A stretch of 64,000 nt of DNA from Sphaerotilus sulfidivorans (GCF_013426975.1 NZ_JACCPY010000010.1:1-64000); one strand, 5' to 3'. Numbered from the stretch's first letter, positions 17,841 to 26,262 are shown. Translations and numbers: made by a program. Notes: generated by a model not told the origin, from the letters alone.

Positions 17841-18191
17841 TCAGTGCAGCACGTTGTGCCCGGGATGAACGAGCATGCTGTCGAGATCCTCCAGCCACGG
17901 CTCGGCCAGGATGCGGATCTCGGCGTCGTTGCGCAGGATGCGCTGCATGATCCGGGACTTGACCTGGACCTCGTCGCAGGCCAGCCGGTTCTGGTGATCG
18001 GCCGCATGCTTGAGCTGGGAGATCAGCACGGCGCAGGCCCCTTCGAGCTTGACGACCCGATCCCAGTTGCCGACGCGGGCCGCCTCCAGCATGTCGGCGC
18101 TGGCCTGCTCGATGGCTTCGTAGTACTGCAGCAGCGGGCTCTTGCGGACCGGATCCGGCATCGGGTGTCGGGCAGTGGCGGCTTTGGACAT
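17841..18191 (-). CDS. fliT: Flagellar export chaperone FliT (FliD chaperone)
   Basis: A 116-residue helical protein of the size and place of FliT, which in enterics escorts the cap protein FliD and restrains FlhDC. Recognisable pieces are LLQYYEAIEQASADMLEAA and DWDRV-like NWDRVVKLEG near residue 42. Family conservation is low, so the assignment leans on position directly after fliS and before ycgR. If it works as in enterics, it would provide feedback onto the FlhDC encoded at 25274-26172. Confidence 0.85.
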   Translation of the reverse strand: MSKAATARHPMPDPVRKSPLLQYYEAIEQASADMLEAARVGNWDRVVKLEGACAVLISQLKHAADHQNRLACDEVQVKSRIMQRILRNDAEIRILAEPWLEDLDSMLVHPGHNVLH

Positions 18192-18240
18192 GGTGGACCT
18201 ATGGGAACACGTGGTGCGGCGGACGCAGCGAGCGTCCGGG

Positions 18241-18693
18241 TCAGGCCCTCGCCCCGCGTGCCACCTGCGGACCGATCTCGACCCAGGCCTCGCGGATCGG
18301 CCGGATCAGCCGGTCCGCTTCCTCGAGGATCGAGACGTCGTTGCGCAGGTTGGCCAGCGTCAGGCGCGAAATCACGTAGCTGTAGAGCGCGTGAAGGTTG
18401 TGGGCCACGTCGCCACCGGCCTCCAGGTCGAGGGCGGCCCGCAGGCCCTCGTCGAGGATGCGCACCGCCCTGCCGATCTGCTGGCATTTCACTTCGATCA
18501 GCTTCGCCTGCATGGCCAGCCGCGCTCGTCCGACGGATTCCAGGAAACCATCGAACAGCATCAGCACAAGCTGATGCGGCGAGGCCGCTTCCACCTCGGT
18601 CTCGAGACCGACCTGGGCGTACATGCGGGCGAACTGCTGCGCGCGACCGAAGGGAGATGACACCATGGCAGGAGAGAATGCGCTGTGATACAT
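18241..18693 (-). CDS. fliS: Flagellin export chaperone FliS
   Basis: FliS binds the C-terminus of flagellin and stops it polymerising in the cytoplasm. The 150-residue product has the FliS landmarks YAQVGLETEVEAASPHQLVLMLFDGF (residues about 25-50) and a four-helix pattern ending in NDVSILEEADRLIRPIREAW. An N-terminal extension of some 20 residues precedes the conserved core. It heads the fliS-fliT-ycgR unit, with a sigma-28-like promoter about 50 nt upstream. Confidence 0.95.
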   Translation of the reverse strand: MYHSAFSPAMVSSPFGRAQQFARMYAQVGLETEVEAASPHQLVLMLFDGFLESVGRARLAMQAKLIEVKCQQIGRAVRILDEGLRAALDLEAGGDVAHNLHALYSYVISRLTLANLRNDVSILEEADRLIRPIREAWVEIGPQVARGARA

Positions 18694-18743
18694 GGCTGGG
18701 TTCTTCTCGGGAACTGGGGCGATGGCGAACAGTTGTCACTGGC

Positions 18744-18771
18744 TTATCGTCGCGCCCGCGCCCCGACTTGA
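18744..18771 (-). promoter_or_regulatory. sigma-28-like promoter for fliS-fliT-ycgR
   Basis: The minus strand has TCAA (18768-18771), 16 nt, then GACGATAA (18744-18751), matching the flagellar sigma-28 -10 GCCGATAA at 7 of 8 positions. It lies about 50 nt upstream of the fliS ATG, in the gap between fliS and the glycosyltransferase gene. Confidence 0.75.
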
Positions 18772-18790
18772 AGCATTGGCAGGGGTGGAT

Positions 18791-20785
18791 TCAGGACAGT
18801 TCTGCGGCCAGCGGGGCCGCAGGCAGGCCGGCGTCCTGGCGCTCGACCATGCGCAGCAGCAGCCGCTCCAGGTCGCGCGCGAAGCGCCGGCCATCGAACA
18901 GAGGGGACGCGGTGCGAGCCTGCTCGAGCCGCAGGCGAAGTGCCGCGCAGGCCCCGGGCTCGGTCGCCAGCCGGATCGCCTCGGCGATGTAGCGGTCGAT
19001 GTCGTCGCAGGCCAGCTCGGACAGGCCCAGCGTGCCCAGCAGGCTGCCAGCGACCCGGGAAGCAAAGCTGCGGCCCGTCAACGCCAGCACCGGCACGCCG
19101 GCCCACAGGGCATCGCTGGCGGTGGTGTGGCCGCCGCAAGGGTAGGTATCCAGGCACAGATCAGCCAGCGGCAGGCGGGCGCGGTGCAGATCGGCACGCA
19201 GGAAGGGCGCGAAGACCAGCCGCGCCGGGTCCAGACCGCGAGCCTGCGCCTCGGCGCGCAGACGCTGACGGGCCGGCTCGTGCTCGACCAGCAGCCACAG
19301 CACCGAGCCCGGCACCGCCTGAAGGATCCGGCACCAGGCCTCGAAGACCTCCGGCACGATCTTGTAGGGCATGTTGAAGCTGGCGAACACGAAGCTCGCC
19401 TCGGCCGGCAGTCCGCACTGCGCGCGGGTCGGCGGCTCGGGCCGGCTTCGCGTGCTGTCGTTGGGCTGGTAGCAGTGCGGCATCTGGGCGATCCGCTCGG
19501 TGAAGTCAGGCTGGGCCTCCAGCGGCGTCACCACCGGATCGCCGATGAAATAGTCGATGAACGGCGCGCCCGTGGTGCCCGGATAGCCCAGCCAGGACAC
19601 CTGCACCGGCGCCGGCCGGTGGGCCATCACGTCCATGCGTGCACCCAGCGTGTAGCCCTTCATCTCGATCAGCACGCCGATGCGGTCGTCGCGGATGCGC
19701 CGCGCCAGATCGCCCGAGGTCAGATCGGCCGTCTCGCACCAGGCGGTCGCGGCGGCACGGATGCGCGCGCGCAAGGCAGAGCCGTCGTCCGGACCGCCCG
19801 AGTACAGCCACAGCTCGAAGCGCTCCCGGTCGATCGCCTCGAGGCATTCGGCGACCAGGATGGCGGTGGCATGGTTGTGGAAATCGCTCGACACCAGGCC
19901 GATGCGCACCCGGCCCTGCGGGCGCGGCACCTTCATTTCCGCCCGACGCGGCACCGCCGCCATGCGGCCGGTCTGCTGGCGGCAGGTCAGGCGCGAGGCC
20001 CAGTGCAGCACCTCGGGGTCGTCGGTAAGCGTGATCAGCGGAAAGCCGTTGACGACCCCCGGCAGGGTCTGGCCCTCGGTGGCCTCGACACGCTGGATGC
20101 ACTGAGCAAGGCGATCGAAGTCCTCGGCCAGACCGGCCCAGTCGCAGGCCCAGGAACTGGCATGGGCCGCTCCCACCGCCGCACCGAGATCCCGCGGCTC
20201 GTCATCGAGCAGCATGCGATGGCACAGCGCCGCCTCGGCATGGCTGCCGTGCTTCATGAAGCCATGCGCCATGCCGAGCAGGGCCTGCCGGCGGATCGAC
20301 CGGTCCGGACCGGCCAGCGCCAGCGCCATCGAGCAGGCCTTGACCGTGCCCTCGAAGTCGAACAGCTTGATGCGGGCCTTGGCCAGCGCCAGATGCCAGC
20401 GGGCATCCCGGGGCGCCGCCGGGTCCAGGGCCTCGAGCACCTGGATCACTTCGGCATGGCGGTGGCGCTCGAGCAGCAGGTCGGCCAGCAGCTGGCAGAC
20501 ACCGGCACTGGCCGGGTCCAGACGGAACGCCCGCTCCAGGTGCCGGATGCTGTCATCGATCTGGCCCAGCGCATGCTGGCACTGGGCCAGGCGCGCCCAG
20601 TGGACGGCCGATTCCGGTGCAAGACGGGTGGCAGCGAGAAACTGGTCGCGCGCCGCCTTGAGCTGACCGCGCGACTGGAGATCCTGCCCGCGGCGGGAAG
20701 CGGCGGCACCCGGATCACGTCGCGCCGCGACGGGTCGCGCCTGCTGCGGTGCGGCCGGGCGCTCCTCGACGGATGGAAGGCTCAT
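18791..20785 (-). CDS. TPR-containing O-GlcNAc-transferase-like glycosyltransferase (SPINDLY/GT41 type)
   Basis: The 664-residue protein joins N-terminal TPR repeats (about residues 30-200, for example ARDQFLAATRLAPESAVHWA) to a GT41-like catalytic half. That half has VRIGLVSSDFHNHATA near 290, FASFNMPYKIVPEVF near 465, VLWLLVEHEP, and the donor-site stretch HTTASDALWAGVPVLAL near 550. Such enzymes add a sugar to Ser or Thr of proteins in the cytoplasm. Its place between fliD and fliS suggests flagellin as the target, which is inference. No clear sigma-28 motif precedes it, so it may be read from fliD. AGGGG lies 8 nt before the ATG. Confidence 0.85.
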   Translation of the reverse strand: MSLPSVEERPAAPQQARPVAARRDPGAAASRRGQDLQSRGQLKAARDQFLAATRLAPESAVHWARLAQCQHALGQIDDSIRHLERAFRLDPASAGVCQLLADLLLERHRHAEVIQVLEALDPAAPRDARWHLALAKARIKLFDFEGTVKACSMALALAGPDRSIRRQALLGMAHGFMKHGSHAEAALCHRMLLDDEPRDLGAAVGAAHASSWACDWAGLAEDFDRLAQCIQRVEATEGQTLPGVVNGFPLITLTDDPEVLHWASRLTCRQQTGRMAAVPRRAEMKVPRPQGRVRIGLVSSDFHNHATAILVAECLEAIDRERFELWLYSGGPDDGSALRARIRAAATAWCETADLTSGDLARRIRDDRIGVLIEMKGYTLGARMDVMAHRPAPVQVSWLGYPGTTGAPFIDYFIGDPVVTPLEAQPDFTERIAQMPHCYQPNDSTRSRPEPPTRAQCGLPAEASFVFASFNMPYKIVPEVFEAWCRILQAVPGSVLWLLVEHEPARQRLRAEAQARGLDPARLVFAPFLRADLHRARLPLADLCLDTYPCGGHTTASDALWAGVPVLALTGRSFASRVAGSLLGTLGLSELACDDIDRYIAEAIRLATEPGACAALRLRLEQARTASPLFDGRRFARDLERLLLRMVERQDAGLPAAPLAAELS

Positions 20786-20903
20786 GACTCAGACCCCTGG
20801 AAGTCGACTGGATCGACCGAGTCTGCATGGCCTTCAGCATGAACATCGCCGGATAAGCCGCCCTGTCGACGCCAGTTCAGTGCGACCCCGGGTCCATCCC
20901 GGG

Positions 20904-22361
20904 TCAGTAGTAGTAAGCGCGGTTCAGCAAGCTCAGGTTCGACACCGCCGAACTCAGCGAGCCGATCTTCGACATCTGGGTGTCGAGCGACTGGTACTGC
21001 TTGTTCAGCCGCGCCTCGATGCCGGTCATGCGCAGTTCCAGCGCCTCCTGCTTGGTCTGGTTGCGCTTGAGTTCGCTGCGCAGGCCGTCGGTGCGCGTCT
21101 GCAAGGCACCGTCGGTACCCAGCACGCTGTCGGCGTACTTGCGGAAGCGCTTCATCACGCCGGTCAGCGCGGTGGTGCTGCTGTCGCCGCCGTTGAGCAG
21201 CTCCTTGACCTGGGTCGGATTTTCCAGCGCAGCATCCAGCTTGGAGGACTTCAGCTCGAGCTTGCCGGAAGCATTGATCGAGACACCGATGTCGGACAGG
21301 CGCTTGAGATCGCCGCTGCCGGAGCCCGAGAAGGCCTCGAACACCATCTGGCGCATCTGGCTCTGGATACCGACGGCGGTGCGGTCCGCCTGCAGCTTGC
21401 CGGCGCTCTTGGTGGCCGCGTCGTACTTGGTCTCGCTCTTGATCGTGTCGGACAGGCTGTTGAAGGCAGAGATGAAGTCATTGAGCTTGGTCTTGAGCTC
21501 GGAATGGTCCGAGGCGACCGTCAGCTCGACCGGCGAGCCGCTGGTCTTGCCGAGCTTGATCGACAGCCCCTCGATCGCATTGTCGATCGTGTTGGAGGCC
21601 GAGCTGATCGACAGGCCGTTGATCAGCACCTGCGCATTGCCGGCCACCTGGTTGCGCGACATCGGCGAGGTCGTGGTGGCATCGTAGGCCAGAGCGGACA
21701 GGCCAGTGGCCGCGTTGCCATCGTCGCTGGTCTCGGTGGCGGTGATGCGGAAGGCGTTTTCCTCGCCCGTCTTGGTCGAGCGCAGCGTCAGCCGCGAGCC
21801 CGAGGAGTCGGTCACGATGCCTGCGGTCACGCCGGCGTTGGCCTTGTTGATCTTGTCGCGGATCGCGCTCAGCGAGGTCTCGCCGTCGGCGATGTCGATG
21901 GTGACCGGCGTGGCGCCGGACTTGGCGCTGAAGCCGGTCGGCGGCGAGCCGCCCGCCCAGCTGCCAAGCTCGATCGTCAGCGAGCCTGCCGACAGCGTGG
22001 CGCTGCTGCTGGCGAACACGGCACTGCTGAGCGTCTGCGTCGTCGCCAGAGCGTTGACCTGCAGCGAATGCGAGCCGGCAGCGCCGTTCTTGCCGCTCAG
22101 CGAGGTCACGGTCGCCACCGAGGCATCGGAGACCGTGGTGCTGGTCTGCCCCCACAGCGAGGTCGAGTTGAAGGCGGCCGCCTTGTCCCGGAGCGACGAC
22201 AGGCCGCTCTGGATCTTGCCGAACGACGAGATCTTCGCGTTGATCGAGGTCTCGGCGCTCTGCATGGTCTTGAGCGGCTGACGCTCGATCGCCATCAGCT
22301 GACTGATGATGGAGGACACATCGAGACCACTGCCCAGACCGGACGCTGTGAGAGAAGCCAT
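20904..22361 (-). CDS. fliD: Flagellar filament cap protein FliD
   Basis: FliD caps the growing filament and folds flagellin into place. The 485 residues start MASLTASGLGSGLDVSSIISQLMAIERQPL, the conserved N-terminal D0 region. They end in coiled-coil D0 sequence (LNKQYQSLDTQMSKIGSLSSA...). The preferred ATG follows AGGAG at a suitable gap; an ATG three codons earlier is possible. The central domains are rich in Ser, Thr and Lys. Downstream, 118 nt separate it from the glycosyltransferase. Confidence 0.96.
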   Translation of the reverse strand: MASLTASGLGSGLDVSSIISQLMAIERQPLKTMQSAETSINAKISSFGKIQSGLSSLRDKAAAFNSTSLWGQTSTTVSDASVATVTSLSGKNGAAGSHSLQVNALATTQTLSSAVFASSSATLSAGSLTIELGSWAGGSPPTGFSAKSGATPVTIDIADGETSLSAIRDKINKANAGVTAGIVTDSSGSRLTLRSTKTGEENAFRITATETSDDGNAATGLSALAYDATTTSPMSRNQVAGNAQVLINGLSISSASNTIDNAIEGLSIKLGKTSGSPVELTVASDHSELKTKLNDFISAFNSLSDTIKSETKYDAATKSAGKLQADRTAVGIQSQMRQMVFEAFSGSGSGDLKRLSDIGVSINASGKLELKSSKLDAALENPTQVKELLNGGDSSTTALTGVMKRFRKYADSVLGTDGALQTRTDGLRSELKRNQTKQEALELRMTGIEARLNKQYQSLDTQMSKIGSLSSAVSNLSLLNRAYYY

Positions 22362-22455
22362 GAAAACCACTCCTGGAAGCTCGCGCGGAGCTCAAGCACG
22401 AACGCGCAGAACGGCCAGGCCGGTCTGCGCGCGAGAAGGAATCGACAGGAGCAGC

Positions 22456-22472
22456 CCGGGCTTTCAGCCCGG
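22456..22472 (-). terminator. Possible terminator hairpin after fliC
   Basis: A perfect 7-bp stem (CCGGGCT with AGCCCGG, 3-nt loop) starts 28 nt past the fliC stop. On the minus strand it has no T-run, so it may only stabilise the fliC mRNA 3' end or terminate weakly. Confidence 0.4.
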
Positions 22473-22500
22473 ACCGCCTGCGGATCCGGAGCCGACCGGA

Positions 22501-23340
22501 TCAGCGCAGCAGCGACAGGACCTGCTGCGGCTGCTGGTTGGCCTGGGCCAGCATCGTGTTGCCCGCCTGCGAGAGCACCTGGGCCCGCGACAGGTTCGCC
22601 GACTCGACCGCGAAGTCCGCATCCGTGATGCGACCCCGTGCGGCGGTGATGTTCTCCTGGCTGGTCGCCAGGTTGGCCACCACGCTCTCGAAGCGGTTCT
22701 GCACCGAGCCCAGGTTCGAACGGGCCGAAGTCACCTCGTCGATCGCGGCATCCAGGTTCGAGATGGTCGCCAGGGAGGCATCGACGGTGGAGATCGAGGC
22801 GGCCGCGCCGGTGATGGCTGCCGACATGCCCGTGCCCGCCGTCATGTCACGCAGCGCGACGGTGATGCGGTCGGTGGAATCGGTGTCGGCACCGATCTGG
22901 AAGGCCATGTCGGTGGCCGCCGAGTTCAGCAGGCTCTTGCCGTTGAACTTGGTGCCTTCGAGCACGCGGCTGACTTCGGTGGCCAGCGCGGTGTATTCCT
23001 CGTTCAGGTTGGCACGGTCGCTGGTGTCGTTGGTCGAGTTGGCCGACTGGACAGCCAGTTCACGCATGCGCTGCAGGGACTCGCCGACCTTGCCCAGGGA
23101 ACCTTCAGCCGTCTGGGCCAGGGAAATCGCATCGTTGGCGTTGCGCGAGGCGACGGTCATGCCGCGAACCTGCGAGGTCATGCGCTCAGCAATCGCCAGA
23201 CCGGCCGAATCGTCCTTGGCCGAGTTGATCCGCAGGCCGGTCGACAGACGCTTCATCGAGGTCGAGAGCGAACCGTCGGTCGATTGCAGAGCGCGCTGGG
23301 CGCCCAGCGAGGCCATGTTGGTGTTGATGGTGGTAGGCAT
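22501..23340 (-). CDS. fliC: Flagellin
   Basis: The filament subunit. Only 279 residues, among the shorter flagellins. The N-terminal D0/D1 (MPTTINTNMASLGAQRALQ through RMRELAVQSANSTN) and C-terminal D1/D0 (GSVQNRFESVVANL through TMLAQANQQPQQVLSLLR) are nearly back to back. The outer D2/D3 domains are missing. The central part is rich in Ser, Thr and Ala (AAITGAAASISTVDASLATISN), giving plausible O-glycosylation sites. The ATG follows GGAG. A sigma-28-like promoter and a leader of about 190 nt precede it. Confidence 0.97.
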   Translation of the reverse strand: MPTTINTNMASLGAQRALQSTDGSLSTSMKRLSTGLRINSAKDDSAGLAIAERMTSQVRGMTVASRNANDAISLAQTAEGSLGKVGESLQRMRELAVQSANSTNDTSDRANLNEEYTALATEVSRVLEGTKFNGKSLLNSAATDMAFQIGADTDSTDRITVALRDMTAGTGMSAAITGAAASISTVDASLATISNLDAAIDEVTSARSNLGSVQNRFESVVANLATSQENITAARGRITDADFAVESANLSRAQVLSQAGNTMLAQANQQPQQVLSLLR

Positions 23341-23374
23341 AGCTACTCCAGTGATGTCTGATGCTGATGAGCTT

Positions 23375-23392
23375 GGTGCCGCTCCCGGCACC
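23375..23392 (-). promoter_or_regulatory. fliC leader stem-loop with GGA in the loop (candidate CsrA site)
   Basis: On the minus strand a perfect 7-bp stem GGTGCCG/CGGCACC encloses the tetraloop GGAG, about 35 nt upstream of the fliC ATG. A second GGAG forms the Shine-Dalgarno at 23346-23349. GGA in a hairpin loop plus GGA at the ribosome site is the classic layout for CsrA/RsmA binding. In Bacillus the flagellin gene hag has two leader sites of this kind. That CsrA binds here is inference. Confidence 0.5.
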
Positions 23393-23537
23393 TGATCGAT
23401 CCGAGCTGCATGGTCGTCTGGATCGTGCCCTTGTTTTCGTCGCTGCCCGACGGGACTTGAGGATGAACTGAACGATTTTTTCGAACCAGTTCGTCTTTTG
23501 CGGATCCCGCCAGCACCGATCGGCACAAGGCAGACGG

Positions 23538-23565
23538 TTGTCGGCACGTTGCCTGGCCTTCTTGA
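23538..23565 (-). promoter_or_regulatory. sigma-28-like promoter for fliC
   Basis: The minus strand shows TCAAGAAG (23558-23565), 12 further nt, then GCCGACAA (23538-23545), so 16 nt separate TCAA from the -10. It matches GCCGATAA at 7 of 8. Transcription would start near 23531, giving a leader of about 190 nt. A perfect 10-bp palindrome ACCAATTGGT lies just upstream (23578-23587). Confidence 0.8.
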
Positions 23566-23730
23566 GCGAACAAGGACACCAATTGGTACCGTTTTGAGCC
23601 CGCAAAAGTGAAATCCTTGGTGTTAGAAATGAAGAAAACACCCAGGTCCTCGCCGACCTCGACCTGAATCGACATCGACTCACTTGACGCCGCTGCCGGC
23701 GACAAGCGCTCACGCTCCGGAGACTTCCTC

Positions 23731-24972
23731 ATGATCAACCTCGTCGTCGCCTGCCTGGGGCAGGACATCCGCTGGATCGACGAGCTGCCCGCCTCCTGCG
23801 GGATCAGGCTTCACGCGCCACTGCATGCCGATGCCACCGCCGGCCTGCACCGGCCGGTCCAGCGCGTGTCGGCCGAAGCTGACACCAGCGCGGCGGAGAT
23901 GCATCTGCGCCACCTGCTGACCCTGCCGGGCGGCGCACCACGCGATCTGACCGTGTTCTGCGACGGCCAGCCCTTCGACGCGGCACCGGCCCTGCTTGAT
24001 CTGATCGACAGCGAGGACGCATGGAGCGACGTTCAGCCCCTGGGCGCGCCCCTGGCGCTGCGCGATCTGCCGGAAGCCGAACTGGCGCAGCATCCCGGCC
24101 AGCGCGACTGGATGGGCGGACTGCCGGTGGAGCCGCAGCATTTCTGCCCCCGCAGCCTGTCGACGCTGGGCGGGCGCGACGCGGAAGCACAGTGGCTCGC
24201 CCGCCAGTACCGTCGCCTTCATGGGCTGGACCGGGGCACGCATCTGCTGGGCCATTTTCTCGACCTCTGCGGCCTGGGCGAGCTGGCGAGGGCCGCTCGC
24301 CGCAGCGATCTGGGTCGCCGGGCCCCGGGCGGCATTCTCGCGGTGCGGCAGACGGTGCTGGAGGCCACGGTGCGGCAGCACCGCCAGGCGCTGGACCATG
24401 TGCTCGAGCGGGTGCTGCCCGGGCAGCCCGTCCATGCGCGCCTGTGGGAACACGTCTGGCTGCATCTGTTCGGTCTGCCCTTCGTCACGCTGGAGGCCTT
24501 GCCGCGCCCGCCGGCCCCACCCGCCCCGGCCCGACTCGATGCCGCGATGGCTCGCGCGATGGCCTCGATCGACGCCACGCTGGCGCGCGCCACTGGCGGC
24601 AGGCCCAGCACCGCCACGCCGGCATCCTTTCACCTGCCCGCCCGGGCGATCGCAGCCCGTGCGCCAGCGGCACCGATGGACGAGGCCATGCGGGCTTTCG
24701 GTCGAGGCGATTTCGAACAGGCCGCCCGTCAGGCGCGCCAGGAGCTGATGCGGGCGCCAGACCAGGAGCACAGCCGTTTCATGCTGGCCATGTCGCTGGC
24801 TGCCCAGGGACGCAGCGACGAGGCCCTGGACCAGTTCGAGCGTCTGCTGGGCCGGAGCGAGCAGGACATGCTGTCCTCGCGACCCGCGCCGCAGGCCACG
24901 CCCGCACCCTCCGCACAGAGCAACGCCGGATCGCCCGCGGAAGACCGGCATTCCTCACGCTTTTCCGGCTGA
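23731..24972 (+). CDS. Uncharacterised protein with C-terminal TPR-like repeats, divergent from fliC
   Basis: I do not recognise this 413-residue protein with certainty. It starts MINLVVACLGQDIRWIDELP, a pattern loosely like DUF3431 glycan-related proteins, whose members begin with a similar VVAR-NED-WL strand. The C-terminal part, MDEAMRAFGRGDFEQAARQA and EHSRFMLAMSLAAQGRSDEAL (about 318-370), looks like two TPR repeats. A Pro/Ala/Ser-rich tail follows. There is no signal peptide or membrane helix, so it is likely cytoplasmic. GGAG lies 8 nt before the ATG. Position between fliC and flhDC suggests a role in flagellin handling or modification, which is inference. Confidence 0.6.
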   Translation: MINLVVACLGQDIRWIDELPASCGIRLHAPLHADATAGLHRPVQRVSAEADTSAAEMHLRHLLTLPGGAPRDLTVFCDGQPFDAAPALLDLIDSEDAWSDVQPLGAPLALRDLPEAELAQHPGQRDWMGGLPVEPQHFCPRSLSTLGGRDAEAQWLARQYRRLHGLDRGTHLLGHFLDLCGLGELARAARRSDLGRRAPGGILAVRQTVLEATVRQHRQALDHVLERVLPGQPVHARLWEHVWLHLFGLPFVTLEALPRPPAPPAPARLDAAMARAMASIDATLARATGGRPSTATPASFHLPARAIAARAPAAPMDEAMRAFGRGDFEQAARQARQELMRAPDQEHSRFMLAMSLAAQGRSDEALDQFERLLGRSEQDMLSSRPAPQATPAPSAQSNAGSPAEDRHSSRFSG

Positions 24973-25273
24973 CATGCGCAAATCGCGGATCGGGAGAGAA
25001 GCAGTTTCCAGGCTTCGCCGATGGCAATGAAAATCCACGAAATTTCACACTCGGAGCCATTTCGGGATATGCCGGCGCCCGAAATGTCCGACGCAGGATG
25101 ACAGCCTGTAAGAAGTTGCCTGACACGCTAACGGAATCAGGGTGACGCGAGGCACGGAAGAGGGATGATGTTCCCGCCCAGTTCGGCTCTTCAGAATCCG
25201 CTCCATCGACACACCGCCCCGCAGCACAGCAGCCGCCGGGCAACCCCGACAGACACACCGCCAGGAGCAAGCC
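24973..25273. other. flhDC upstream region, no gene seen
   Basis: A 301-nt gap before flhD, noticeably richer in A/T at its left end. It should hold the flhDC promoter and its regulatory sites. I see no convincing -10/-35 pair (TTGCCTGACACGCTAACG near 25116 is weak), no terminator for the upstream gene and no small ORF with a ribosome site. The right end has AGGAG before the flhD ATG. Confidence 0.5.
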
Positions 25274-25597
25274 ATGAATTCCGACCAGATCCTCGCCGAG
25301 ATCCGCGAAGCCAACCTGTCGTACCTGATGCTGGCCCAGAGCCTGATCCGCGCCGACCGCGAGCAGGCCCTGTTCCGCCTGGGCGTCTCCGAGGAGACCG
25401 CCGCGCTGCTGGAGGCCCTGTCGCCGGCCCAGATGCTGAAGATCGCCGCCTGCAACACGCTGCTGTGCCGCATGCGTGCCGACGACGATCTGGTCTGGGG
25501 CCTGCTGACCAACCACGGCAAGAGCGCCGCCAACGAGGGCGTGTCGCGCCTGCACGCCAGCATCCTGATGGCCGGCCGCCACCGCGAAGCCGCCTGA
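25274..25597 (+). CDS. flhD: Flagellar master regulator subunit FlhD
   Basis: FlhD with FlhC forms the activator of class II flagellar operons. The 107-residue helical product shows the family core EIREANLSYLMLAQSLIRAD and LSPAQMLKIAACNTLLCRMR. Length is normal. AGGAG lies 8 nt upstream of the ATG. It is followed by flhC 38 nt later, a two-gene operon ended by a strong terminator at 26236. Confidence 0.95.
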   Translation: MNSDQILAEIREANLSYLMLAQSLIRADREQALFRLGVSEETAALLEALSPAQMLKIAACNTLLCRMRADDDLVWGLLTNHGKSAANEGVSRLHASILMAGRHREAA

Positions 25598-25635
25598 TTC
25601 CGGATCCGGACCCGCGACGCGAGGGGAACACGACC

Positions 25636-26172
25636 ATGAAGACCAAGAGCATCCTCACCGAAGCCCGCCAGATCGAGCGCGCCGTCACGCTGATCAAGCT
25701 CGGCGCCCGCCTGCAGGTGCTCGAGTCGGAGACCGATCTGTCGTACGAGCGGCTGCTGCGCCTGTACAAGGAAGTCGCCGGCAAGTCGCCGAGCAAGGGC
25801 CAGCTGCCCTTCTCGACCGACTGGTTCATGACCTGGCAGCCCAACATCCACGCGTCGCTGTTCCTGAACACCCACGAATACCTGAACAAGGTGGCCGAGC
25901 TCGAGGAGATCGACACGGTCATCAAGGCCTACCAGCTCTATCTCGAGCAGACGCAGGCGCAGAACCTCGAACCGCTGCTGTCGATCACCCGGGCCTGGCG
26001 GCTGGTGAAGTTCGTCGACAACGGCATGCTGACGATGACGAAGTGCTCCAAGTGCGCGGGCAGCTTCGTCACCCATCCGCACGAGATCGCCAAGCACTTC
26101 GTCTGCGGCCTGTGCAACCCGCCGGCACGCGCCGGCAAGGGCAAGGCCAGCGGATCGCTGCAGCTGCACTGA
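25636..26172 (+). CDS. flhC: Flagellar master regulator subunit FlhC
   Basis: FlhC supplies most of the DNA contacts of the FlhD4C2 activator. The 178 residues contain the zinc-binding cysteines C137, C140, C157 and C160 (TKCSKC and CGLC), all intact. The N-terminal RQIERAVTLIKLGARLQVLESET is the familiar FlhC start. GAGGGG sits upstream of the ATG. FlhDC presence points to the enteric/beta-type hierarchy instead of a sigma-54/FleQ one, and no fleQ-like gene is seen here. Confidence 0.96.
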   Translation: MKTKSILTEARQIERAVTLIKLGARLQVLESETDLSYERLLRLYKEVAGKSPSKGQLPFSTDWFMTWQPNIHASLFLNTHEYLNKVAELEEIDTVIKAYQLYLEQTQAQNLEPLLSITRAWRLVKFVDNGMLTMTKCSKCAGSFVTHPHEIAKHFVCGLCNPPARAGKGKASGSLQLH

Positions 26173-26235
26173 TCGATCCGCCCCACTGATCCCTGATTCT
26201 TGTCTCCTCCCTTGCACCTCGAGCGGTGCAGTTCG

Positions 26236-26262
26236 GGGCCCGGTCATGCCGGGCCCTTTTTT
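26236..26262 (+). terminator. Intrinsic terminator after flhDC
   Basis: An 8-bp stem (GGGCCCGG at 26236-26243 with CCGGGCCC at 26249-26256), loop TCATG, then six T. It closes the flhDC operon 64 nt after the flhC stop and separates it from the next gene. Confidence 0.93.

Noticed and set aside
23343-23768. A 141-codon minus-strand frame in the fliC leader
   Set aside because: No ribosome site, it overlaps the sigma-28-like promoter and leader hairpins, and its sequence resembles nothing. Treated as noncoding.
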